This document shows positions 1 to 3,824 of a stretch of 5,513 nt of DNA, piece by piece. Numbering within the stretch: the first letter of the stretch is position 1; every line of letters starts with the position of its first letter. A program made the position numbers and the translations under genes. This stretch comes from Methanocalculus sp. (GTDB lineage: Archaea > Halobacteriota > Methanomicrobia > Methanomicrobiales > Methanocorpusculaceae): NCBI RefSeq assembly GCF_029762515.1, contig NZ_JARVGN010000124.1, positions 1-5,513 of the forward strand. The letters are read 5' to 3'. The notes beneath the pieces were generated by a model. That model worked only from the letters and a program-made list of their open reading frames with translations, was not told the DNA's origin and ran no database searches.

Positions 1-226
1 TCTTAAAAGCAGGCGTGTCATCCTCCGCCATCTTCGCAGACTTGAAGCTCTGGATACTCTCACTGGTGCCTCCGGCATTGAGCGGCTGGGTGGTGATAGA
101 GATGTTGACGTACGTGGTGACATATATAGAATGCATGTCAGCCGCACCTACACTCTCATCTTTCGCCTCTGCCCGGATCAGAGCCGCATCCGGGTGGTTG
201 AGATTCTCCCTATAGATCTCGCACAT
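1..226 (-). CDS. N-terminal part of unrecognised protein, cut by window edge
   Basis: An open minus-strand frame begins at the ATG at 226 and continues without a stop for 75 codons to the left edge, so only the N-terminal part is visible. The product begins MCEIYRENLNHPDAALIRAE and later contains YVTTYVNISITTQPLNAGG. I see no signal peptide, membrane segment or catalytic motif and do not recognise the family. The in-frame stop upstream lies near 287, and the codons between it and the ATG still read as plausible protein (for example HSPIPEIPF). The ATG has no evident Shine-Dalgarno sequence, so this could be a leaderless start or a 5'-truncated gene. It is favoured over the opposite-strand frame at 15-215 because its amino-acid composition is more protein-like and it runs off the edge. 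Function unknown. Confidence 0.4.
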   Translation of the reverse strand, partial: MCEIYRENLNHPDAALIRAEAKDESVGAADMHSIYVTTYVNISITTQPLNAGGTSESIQSFKSAKMAEDDTPAFK

Positions 227-246
227 AAACGGTATTTCCGGTATAG

Positions 247-324
247 GTGAGTGTGTACAAGCGTGAAGAGTTCGATCTGGAGGATATCAATTATTATGTC
301 AATTGGGGGATGACAGATCCATGA
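247..324 (+). other. Possible short ORF or gene remnant ahead of hicB-like gene
   Basis: A 25-codon frame opens with GTG directly after a TAG stop and ends at a TGA overlapping the ATG at 321. It reads VSVYKREEFDLEDINYYVNW and then GMTDP, which has protein-like composition. It could be a leader peptide translated into the hicB-like start or the 3' stub of a lost gene. There is no independent support, so this is a tentative entry. Confidence 0.2.
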
Positions 325-380
325 ATCGTTCTATGAACCATGCCATGAACAGTGACATGAACAGTGACATGATCAACGAT
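321..380 (+). repeat. 12-bp tandem repeat at the 5' end of the hicB-like gene
   Basis: Four in-frame 12-bp units (321-332, 333-344, 345-356, 357-368) each begin ATGAAY and encode MNRS, MNHA, MNSD and MNSD. The last two are identical (ATGAACAGTGAC). A fifth diverged unit (369-380) begins ATGATC. Each unit starts with ATG, so the array multiplies potential start codons without changing the reading frame. Confidence 0.85.
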
Positions 381-629
381 TATATAGCAGAAGCCCTGTC
401 ACATGCTCGATATGAAGTAATCGAGGATGAGGAGCCATATTACGGGGAGGTTCCAGGACTGGCCGGGGTGTATGCAACCGGCAGGAGCCTTGAAGAGTGC
501 CGGGAAAACTTAAAGCATGTTATTGAGGGATGGATACTGGCCAGAAGAGAGCACAATCTGGATGTTCCATCCATCTGCCCTGCTACTGACGGGAATGGTT
601 TGCATGGTGGAGGGGTGGATCAAAAATAA
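321..629 (+). CDS. HicB-like antitoxin (HicB_lk_antitox / former UPF0150)
   Basis: This is a HicB-type antitoxin-like protein. Family members bind and neutralise HicA mRNA interferases and often autoregulate their operon. The HicB fold core runs from about residue 19 to 78: YEVIEDEEPYYGEVPGL, then AGVYATGRSLEEC, then a helix ending EGWILARREH. This matches the family pattern of an acidic strand, 'xVPxLxGxxAxGxSLEE', and a helix. From ATG 321 the protein has 102 residues. GGGGGA at 305-310 is a possible ribosome-binding site for it. The conserved domain needs only the ATG at 369 (86 residues), and a TTG at 303 is also in frame. The extra N-terminus consists of a repeated M-N-x-x motif encoded by 12-bp repeats. 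No HicA follows: after the stop there is only a 12-residue frame (630-668) before the next gene. It therefore looks like an orphan antitoxin. Confidence 0.8.
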   Translation: MNRSMNHAMNSDMNSDMINDYIAEALSHARYEVIEDEEPYYGEVPGLAGVYATGRSLEECRENLKHVIEGWILARREHNLDVPSICPATDGNGLHGGGVDQK

Positions 630-677
630 ATGAGCGAAAACAGCAAAATATGCTCATATGGATCATAGGGATGTCAG

Positions 678-884
678 ATGAAGAAAACAATCAGTGAGAT
701 CCGGAAAGAGGGAATTTGCGCACTGAGCAAAGCTCTTGGACCTGTTGATATGGCTCGCTTTATTCAGAGCTACGAGTCTGGAAGTGGGGATTACACAAAA
801 GAGCGGCATGAGTGGCTTCCTGACGATACTGAAGCTTTGAATCAACGATTGCTTGAGAGAGAGAACCAGAGGAAGAAGGTCTAA
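678..884 (+). CDS. Small conserved protein of unknown function, possibly antitoxin-like
   Basis: This is a 68-residue soluble, charged protein. The central motif LGPVDMARFIQSYESGSGDY followed by TKERHEWL resembles a small family I recall from archaea and cyanobacteria (LGxxDxxRFIxxFxxGxGDYTxER). I cannot attach a function or an accession to it. The N-terminus (ISEIRKEGICALSKAL) reads as a helix, and the C-terminus is a basic tail (RENQRKKV). The start at ATG 678 is preceded by AGGGATG (667-673), a weak ribosome-binding site. It lies 48 bp after the hicB-like gene on the same strand and may be cotranscribed with it. Its size, charge and position among antitoxins suggest a regulatory or antitoxin-like role, but no recognisable toxin follows. 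The role is inference only. Confidence 0.65.
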   Translation: MKKTISEIRKEGICALSKALGPVDMARFIQSYESGSGDYTKERHEWLPDDTEALNQRLLERENQRKKV

Positions 885-973
885 TCCTTAAGACGCTGAT
901 TTACTTGAAATTTCAGGTTTTTATGAAAGATGCCCCTGGTGGCACGTGGAGGTTGGATTGTCTCTCTTGTTTC

Positions 974-1009
974 AACTCGGGCCGTAACTCAGGCCGCAAC
1001 CAGGGCCGT
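974..1009. repeat. Three imperfect 12-bp tandem units (GGCCG-rich)
   Basis: Units at 974-985 (AACTCGGGCCGT), 986-997 (AACTCAGGCCGC) and 998-1009 (AACCAGGGCCGT) differ at only a few positions and share a GGCCG core. In one plus frame they give SGRN-type repeats, and on the minus strand RPEL-type repeats. The array lies 6 bp before the next 12-bp array. Confidence 0.8.
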
Positions 1010-1015
1010 GATTCT

Positions 1016-1063
1016 TTACTTGTTCGGTTACTTGTACGGTTACTTGTACGGTTACTTGTTCGG
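1016..1063. repeat. Four near-perfect 12-bp tandem units TTACTTGTWCGG
   Basis: Units at 1016-1027, 1028-1039, 1040-1051 and 1052-1063 read TTACTTGTTCGG, TTACTTGTACGG (twice) and TTACTTGTTCGG, so only position 9 varies. The outer pair and inner pair are each identical. Plus frames encode (LLVR)4 or a YLYG repeat; the minus strand encodes (RTSN). The array begins 9 bp beyond the stop codon of the minus-strand nucleotidyltransferase fragment, in the same frame as it. Confidence 0.9.
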
Positions 1064-1071
1064 TTGGATAT

Positions 1072-1323
1072 TCAATACTCTTCAATTGACTCCCCTTTTA
1101 GCGTATACCCTGTCCTTAACAGGCTAAGATAGAATGGGGTGTCTGTCTCCCTGAGGTCTGATAATCGGTTGGATGTCAGGATGAGGATGTGTGTCAAAAC
1201 TCCCACCTCCTCAGAGATTGCCTTCTCAATCTTTGCCGCCATCATCTCGAGATCCGGTGCATATTCGGGCACAAGAAGATAGAGATCACGATTGTATTCG
1301 CTCTTCGAAAAAATGTTTCCACT
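1072..1323 (-). pseudogene. Probable C-terminal remnant of an MNT-type nucleotidyltransferase
   Basis: A minus-strand frame is open from just after a TAA at 1326-1324 to a TGA at 1074-1072, 83 codons. Its start reads EYNRDLYLLVPEYAPDLEMM, then comes a helix (AAKIEKAISEEVG), a strand (LTHILILTS), and TPFYLSLLRTGYTLKG. That layout resembles the second half of Pol-beta-fold (MNT/PF01909-like) nucleotidyltransferases: the strand after the D-x-D motif, then the third acidic strand region, then the usual 'PFYxxxxxxGxxL' ending. The GS-x9-DxD catalytic signature is absent. No ATG exists in the upstream part; the first candidate start is GTG at 1272, inside the domain. Hence a 5'-deleted relic is more likely than a functional gene. 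The family assignment rests on motif resemblance only. Confidence 0.45.
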
Positions 1324-1332
1324 TTAGAAACT

Positions 1333-1357
1333 GATTGTTTCCGCTCCGGGAACAATC
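1333..1357. promoter_or_regulatory. Hairpin / inverted repeat upstream of the second hicB-like gene
   Basis: Two 10-bp arms (GATTGTTTCC at 1333-1342 and GGGAACAATC at 1348-1357) pair with one G-T wobble around a 5-nt loop. A TATA-like CATATAG (about 1370-1376) follows 12 bp downstream, ahead of the HicB-like start at 1428. The placement suits an operator or other regulatory site. It may equally be a leftover of the decayed region. Confidence 0.35.
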
Positions 1358-1427
1358 GCCTCCCATTGGCATATAGAGATGATACTTTCTTCATGATGGA
1401 ATACACAATCTACATCTGTTGAAGGCA

Positions 1428-1640
1428 ATGCACACTGAAAAGGAAATCATATTCATTGCCTGGGAATCCCCGGAGGGAGGGTATGAGGCTCATTCACCTG
1501 GCCACTCTATCTTTACCCAGGCTGATAACTTCGAAGAATTGAAGGCAATGGTTCATGATGCCGTCTGCTGCCATTTTGAGGAAGATGAACGGCCCCGCAT
1601 TATCAGGCTCCACCAGGTTCTTCCTCCAGGGGATGAATGA
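1428..1640 (+). CDS. HicB-like antitoxin-family small protein (second copy)
   Basis: This 70-residue protein is of the short HicB-like type, in databases sometimes mislabelled as a 2-oxoisovalerate dehydrogenase subunit. Visible hallmarks are EIIFIAWESPEGGYEAHSPG, then HSIFTQADNFEELKAMVHDA, then HFEEDERPRIIRLH. The pattern is acidic strand, G-G-Y-E-A, S-I-F-T-x-A-D, helix, and the ending E-R-P-x-x-I-R-L-H. In this family the next gene usually encodes a HicA-type RNase, and here a degraded one overlaps the stop codon. ATG 1428 is chosen because the domain begins within a few residues of it. A TTG at 1419 is also in frame. GAAGG at 1421-1425 is a close and therefore weak ribosome-binding site. 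A TATA-like element near 1370-1376 could drive transcription. Confidence 0.8.
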   Translation: MHTEKEIIFIAWESPEGGYEAHSPGHSIFTQADNFEELKAMVHDAVCCHFEEDERPRIIRLHQVLPPGDE

Positions 1641-1750
1641 CTGAAATATCGAATGTGGATGGCGACATATGTCTGCTGGATCAGAGATCTCTTGTTTATA
1701 TCGCCAAAAAACCGTCGGATCACGTATTGGTGAAGGTGCATCACTTTTAG
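1637..1750 (+). pseudogene. Degenerate HicA-like toxin stub
   Basis: A 37-codon frame starts at an ATG overlapping the TGA of the HicB-like gene (ATGA type), the normal position of a HicA toxin. It begins MTEISNVDGD, close to the HicA N-terminus (ExSxxxGDxLVxxL), and later has LVYIAKKPSDHVLVKV, which resembles the HicA strand-pair region carrying the catalytic G-S-H. Here that motif reads P-S-D-H. A stop follows at 1748-1750, so the last third to half of a normal HicA (about 60-80 residues) is missing, along with some residues between the two conserved parts. I read this as an inactivated toxin. The alternative is an unrelated short coding frame. Confidence 0.45.
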
Positions 1751-1848
1751 ATGAGGCAGTGGGTCAAAAACAGTTTAGCGAAAGCAATAGCAGGGAGGCA
1801 TCTTATATTCTGCCAGGAGAGATATTCACCACGGGGAATTGCTTGTGA
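1669..1848 (+). other. Possible 59-codon ORF overlapping HicA stub and VapB start
   Basis: A frame from ATG 1669 to TGA 1846-1848 encodes 59 residues, including VGSRIGEGASLLDEAVGQKQ. It lies in a different phase from the HicA-like stub and runs into the VapB-like gene. Composition is protein-like after about residue 17, so it could be a frameshifted relic. I do not recognise a family, and the ATG has no good ribosome-binding site. Confidence 0.2.
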
Positions 1849-2072
1849 TACATACCATACGGAAAAAGGTGAAAATCGATTCTGATGGACTTATTCAGAT
1901 CTATGTTCCTGAATTTGAACCCGGAACTATAGCAGATGTGATAGTGCTTGCGCCATCAGATACGAGAAAGAAACGTTCCCTCACAAGCATTATTGGCAAG
2001 GGGCAGGGTTGTTTTGCATGTGCAGAGGAGGCTGACGCCTTTATCCGAAAAGAGCGCGAATCATGGGATTAA
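1845..2072 (+). CDS. VapB-like antitoxin for a PIN-domain toxin
   Basis: This is a 75-residue small antitoxin. The N-terminal half (KKVKIDSDGLIQIYVPEFEPG) is an AbrB-like swapped-hairpin DNA-binding segment with the usual P-E-x-x-P-G turn. The C-terminal half (LTSIIGKGQGCFACAEEADA, then FIRKERESWD) has the G-K-G-x-x-F-A-x-x-E-E-A-D-x-F-I-R-x-E-R-x-x-W ending typical of antitoxins translated just before VapC toxins. GTG 1845 is preferred because GGGGA (1833-1837) sits at good spacing. A TTG at 1839 is too close to that site. The stop overlaps the ATG of a VapC start, giving translational coupling, but that toxin is cut short, leaving the antitoxin orphaned. Confidence 0.75.
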   Translation: MIHTIRKKVKIDSDGLIQIYVPEFEPGTIADVIVLAPSDTRKKRSLTSIIGKGQGCFACAEEADAFIRKERESWD

Positions 2073-2113
2073 TCGATGAGATAGCCGACGAATTTTTTCG
2101 CCACCTTGTTTAA
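2063..2113 (+). pseudogene. VapC (PIN-domain) toxin truncated after about 10 codons
   Basis: The ATG at 2063 overlaps the antitoxin stop in another frame, the usual VapBC arrangement. The frame reads MGLIDEIADEFFRHLV and then stops at 2111-2113. The first ten residues match the N-terminal lead-in of archaeal PIN toxins that follow this VapB type, where the expected continuation is a hydrophobic strand with the first catalytic aspartate (about I-G-L-D-T). Instead the sequence becomes unrelated and ends, so all catalytic residues are gone. The break lies near 2093. Recognition of the N-terminus is from memory of the family, not from a search. Confidence 0.55.
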
Positions 2114-2117
2114 TCCC

Positions 2118-2141
2118 CTAATCTACGATTATTCCTGACAT
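2118..2141 (-). pseudogene. Start of a truncated third gene of the MNT operon
   Basis: Directly after the stop of the distal nucleotidyltransferase (2151) the minus strand has AAGGAGGGGAG, the strongest Shine-Dalgarno sequence in the window, followed by ATG at 2141. The frame encodes only MSGIIVD before a TAG at 2120-2118. A strong site feeding a seven-codon frame points to a gene whose body has been deleted. By operon logic the lost gene could be a HEPN-type (HepT) partner. The residues MSGIIVD would also suit the first strand of a PIN toxin. Neither can be decided from seven residues. Confidence 0.45.
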
Positions 2142-2150
2142 CTCCCCTCC

Positions 2151-2516
2151 TTAAACTACCTCTCCACACCAGATAACCTCCTTTTCGACAGTACGGCAAA
2201 GATATTTGCTTAATCCCTGTTCGGTGACAAGGTCCACATTGCGGCCAAGGAGATCTTCGAGAAAATAGACTAACTCCATGAAGTTACGAAAGGTTGCTTC
2301 TCCAGGTGCAAATTCAACCAGCAGATCGATGTCACTGTCCGGGCGATCTTCTCCCCGCACCACCGATCCGAAGCATCCGATTCTTGCAACGCCAAAACGT
2401 TTCTTAAGATGGGGAAGAATTACTTCAAGCTGACGGATGATGGGATCGTTCTTTTGCCGGTTTCCCAGCATCTCTCTGTTTGCTTCCATTGACATTATAC
2501 CCGGATCATCGTTCAT
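2151..2516 (-). CDS. MNT-type minimal nucleotidyltransferase (MntA-like antitoxin)
   Basis: This is a 121-residue Pol-beta-fold nucleotidyltransferase of the MNT/MntA class. Characterised relatives AMPylate and silence a HEPN toxin (HepT). The catalytic signature is complete: G50-S51 followed by D62-x-D64 in GSVVRGEDRPDSDIDLLVEF, with a third acidic residue at D95 (NVDLV). About 20 residues precede the usual family start, so an internal ATG may be the real start. However, the ATG at 2516 overlaps the upstream gene's stop by 4 bp (ATGA), which favours translational coupling from there. It is the second gene of a minus-strand operon. The gene that should follow is reduced to a seven-codon stub, so no HEPN partner is present. 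Confidence 0.85.
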   Translation of the reverse strand: MNDDPGIMSMEANREMLGNRQKNDPIIRQLEVILPHLKKRFGVARIGCFGSVVRGEDRPDSDIDLLVEFAPGEATFRNFMELVYFLEDLLGRNVDLVTEQGLSKYLCRTVEKEVIWCGEVV

Positions 2517-2803
2517 AACGGCACAGCTTCCTGAAGAATCCGATCACGGACAGCCCAGTGGAGTCCCTTCTCGCTCAGGACATCTACTTTTCGTCCAAGG
2601 AGATCCTCAAGATCATGGATGAGTGCAATATGATCAAGGAGGCTTGTTCCTGGTTTAAAATCAACGAGGATATCAAGGTCACTTTCCGGGTTCTCTTCTC
2701 CCCGGATTACTGATCCGAAGAGCCGGATATTTACCGCTCCACGTGCTGCTGCCAGCCGCCGGATCGCCTCCTTCTGCCTTACTACCTCGTCATAAAGGCT
2801 CAT
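2513..2803 (-). CDS. MNT-type minimal nucleotidyltransferase (MntA-like), first of tandem pair
   Basis: This is a 96-residue MNT nucleotidyltransferase of typical length. The active-site signature is G30-S31 with D42-x-D44 (GSVIRGEENPESDLDILVDF), and the third acidic residue is D74 in KVDVL. It is a paralogue of the next gene: both share FGSV-RGE, a helix, LEDLLGR-VD and a basic C-terminus, but they differ in most other residues, so the duplication is old or the two were acquired separately. ATG 2803 is the only sensible start. A TATA-like AT-rich block at 2835-2844 lies about 35 bp upstream. MNT genes normally pair one-to-one with a HEPN gene; two MNTs in a row without any HEPN is unusual. 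Confidence 0.87.
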   Translation of the reverse strand: MSLYDEVVRQKEAIRRLAAARGAVNIRLFGSVIRGEENPESDLDILVDFKPGTSLLDHIALIHDLEDLLGRKVDVLSEKGLHWAVRDRILQEAVPL

Positions 2804-2834
2804 TGTATCGACTTGATCCTGGTATTGTCGGGTG

Positions 2835-2844
2835 AAAATATAAT
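2835..2844 (-). promoter_or_regulatory. Candidate TATA box for the MNT operon
   Basis: The minus strand reads ATTATATTTT here, centred about 37 bp upstream of the ATG at 2803. With the usual archaeal spacing of about 25 bp from TATA to transcription start, the leader would be roughly 10 nt. Judged by eye only. Confidence 0.35.
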
Positions 2845-2894
2845 CATATTGCCCTGTAGCCAGGGGAGATCCGTTCTTGATCTGGTGGCAATGG

Positions 2895-2911
2895 AACGGA
2901 TAGCATCCGTT
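2895..2911. promoter_or_regulatory. 17-bp palindrome, candidate operator of the UPF0175/DUF3368 pair
   Basis: AACGGATAGCATCCGTT has perfect 7-bp arms around a 3-nt centre. It sits 3 bp upstream of a TATA-like element (2914-2920) and about 45 bp ahead of the antitoxin start. That is where an antitoxin autorepressor could block transcription factor B/TATA-binding protein access. Confidence 0.5.
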
Positions 2912-2913
2912 AG

Positions 2914-2920
2914 TATTATA
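2914..2920 (+). promoter_or_regulatory. Candidate TATA box for the UPF0175/DUF3368 operon
   Basis: TATTATA is centred 40 bp upstream of the ATG at 2957, giving a predicted leader of roughly 14 nt. It directly follows the palindrome at 2895-2911. Confidence 0.35.
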
Positions 2921-2956
2921 CGGTTTCTATCCAATTCTTATCAACGAGTAAGAGGT

Positions 2957-3214
2957 ATGTCCGATATAACGATCACTATCCCACAGGAGATTGTATCTGC
3001 ACTTCGCCTTCCCCCAGATAGCGTAGAGTCTGCCCTCCATCAGGAACTTGCTATTGCTCTCTATATGAGAGGTGTGCTCTCTTCAGGAAAGGCTGCCGCA
3101 CTTGCCGGTCTGAAGCGCTGGCAATGGGAGGAGCTTCTCGGAGTACGGAAGGTTCCGCGTCATTATACGGACGAAGATCTCCAGATGGATATCGCCTATG
3201 GTTCGAGCGATTAG
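2957..3214 (+). CDS. UPF0175-family antitoxin
   Basis: This 85-residue UPF0175 (PF03683) protein is the usual upstream partner of DUF3368 PIN-like toxins. A short N-terminal strand (ITITIPQEIVSALRLP) is followed by a helical segment (ESALHQELAIALYMRGVLS). The family hallmark is then visible: SSGKAAALAGLKRWQWEELL, a helix-turn-helix-like part, and VPRHYTDEDLQMDI near residues 67-79. An upstream in-frame ATG at 2813 is rejected because it would add 48 non-family residues read through the divergent promoter region. AGAGG just before the ATG is a poorly spaced ribosome-binding site. The gene overlaps its toxin by 17 bp, implying coupled translation. It probably binds its own promoter, and the palindrome at 2895-2911 is the obvious candidate site. 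Confidence 0.87.
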   Translation: MSDITITIPQEIVSALRLPPDSVESALHQELAIALYMRGVLSSGKAAALAGLKRWQWEELLGVRKVPRHYTDEDLQMDIAYGSSD

Positions 3215-3704
3215 TAATTCATCACCTCTTATCCATCTTTCATTGATTGGGCGGATAGATCTTCTTCGAAGGTTTTCTTCAGTTATTATTCCTCCTGCCG
3301 TCTGGCATGAGGTTGTAGAAGATGGAGATGATCGACCGGGTGTTGCAGAAATCCTCCTCTTGCGTAAAGAGGGTTGTTTATCGGTGATTCAACCTAAAAA
3401 TACAGATCTTCTCCATCTTCTTGAGAATGATCTTCATCGAGGTGAAGCGGAAAGCATCGTTTTGGCCCTAGAAATTGAGCATGATATACTTCTTCTTGAC
3501 GAGAGTGAAGCACGACGTATAGCAGGATCATATAATCTGAACGTCACTGGAGTGATTGGATTGTTGCTACGGGCAAAAAGAGATGGTCATATCTCCTCAC
3601 TAGAAGATGAGATGGCTCGGTTAAGGAATGAGGGTCACTTTTGGATTCGAGAAAGTCTCTACAATTATGTGATAGAATCTGAGAAGAAGATGGATGATGA
3701 TTAA
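3198..3704 (+). CDS. DUF3368 PIN-like toxin (putative RNase)
   Basis: This 168-residue protein is of the DUF3368 (PF11848) family, a PIN-like nuclease expected to cleave RNA using clustered acidic residues and a metal. Recognisable segments, in order, are ISNSSPLIHLSLIGRIDLL (residues 5-23, where N7 takes the place of the first PIN aspartate, as is common in this family), IIPPAVWHEVV (30-40, E39), HRGEAESIVLAL (80-91, with G82-E83-A84-E85), ILLLDESEARRIA (97-109, with D101) and NVTGVIGLLLRAKRDG (114-129). The length is normal, and no frameshift or missing motif is seen, so the toxin looks intact. It starts inside the 3' end of the UPF0175 gene. It is the only complete toxin in the window. Confidence 0.87.
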   Translation: MVRAISNSSPLIHLSLIGRIDLLRRFSSVIIPPAVWHEVVEDGDDRPGVAEILLLRKEGCLSVIQPKNTDLLHLLENDLHRGEAESIVLALEIEHDILLLDESEARRIAGSYNLNVTGVIGLLLRAKRDGHISSLEDEMARLRNEGHFWIRESLYNYVIESEKKMDDD

Positions 3705-3735
3705 TAATTAAATATACTATAAACGCATTCCAACC

Positions 3736-3800
3736 GTCGAAATCCTTCAAACCTCCTTGAATACACTGTCTTCATAGGGTTTATGAAGGATTTTTCCGAC
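3736..3800. terminator. Long inverted repeat between convergent genes, possible terminator
   Basis: GTCGAAATCCTTCA (3736-3749) pairs with TGAAGGATTT-TTC-CGAC (3784-3800): a perfect 10-bp stem, then a 3-nt bulge, then four more pairs, enclosing a 34-nt loop. A smaller repeat, TTCAA/TTGAA (3747-3762), starts within the left arm. A T5 run at 3791-3795 follows the right arm, which suits termination of the DUF3368 transcript. The structure could alternatively be a relic of a small mobile repeat. Confidence 0.45.
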
Positions 3801-3805
3801 CCTCA

Positions 3806-3822
3806 AAAAGTGATCCACTTTT
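3806..3822 (-). terminator. Hairpin terminator of the HIT gene
   Basis: AAAAGTG (3806-3812) and CACTTTT (3816-3822) form a perfect 7-bp stem with a 3-nt loop, 2 bp beyond the HIT stop codon. Read on the minus strand, the stem's distal arm ends in a T5 run, as expected of an archaeal T-rich termination site. Confidence 0.5.
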
Positions 3823-3824
3823 CT

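Larger units (their letters stand above)
885..1427. other. Gene-poor stretch with repeats and decayed coding sequence
   Basis: Between the small gene ending at 884 and the HicB-like start at 1428 there is no convincing intact gene. The stretch contains two 12-bp-period repeat arrays (974-1009 and 1016-1063), a minus-strand frame that looks like the C-terminal half of a nucleotidyltransferase (1323-1072), and an imperfect hairpin (1333-1357). Plus-strand frames across the arrays are open in two phases only because a 12-bp period preserves every frame. Confidence 0.6.

Noticed and set aside
15..215. Plus-strand frame of 66 codons
   Set aside because: Lies opposite the better-composed minus-strand frame and shows no motif.
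974..1063. CRISPR array
   Set aside because: Units are contiguous 12-mers without spacers; far too short for CRISPR repeats.
905..1132. Plus-strand frames across the 12-bp arrays, including a YLYG-repeat frame (930-1127) that looks like a small membrane protein
   Set aside because: Frames stay open because a 12-bp repeat never shifts phase; flanking residues have no family resemblance and no ribosome-binding site is present.
1419..1551. 12-mer TTGAAGGCAATG present at 1419-1430 and 1540-1551
   Set aside because: A single shared 12-mer in a window this long is about what chance gives, and there is no flanking similarity.
2437..2622. Plus-strand frame opposite the MNT pair
   Set aside because: Antisense shadow of two clear nucleotidyltransferase genes.
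2813..2956. N-terminal extension of the UPF0175 gene from ATG 2813
   Set aside because: The extra 48 residues do not belong to the family and cover the palindrome, the TATA element and the divergent promoter region.
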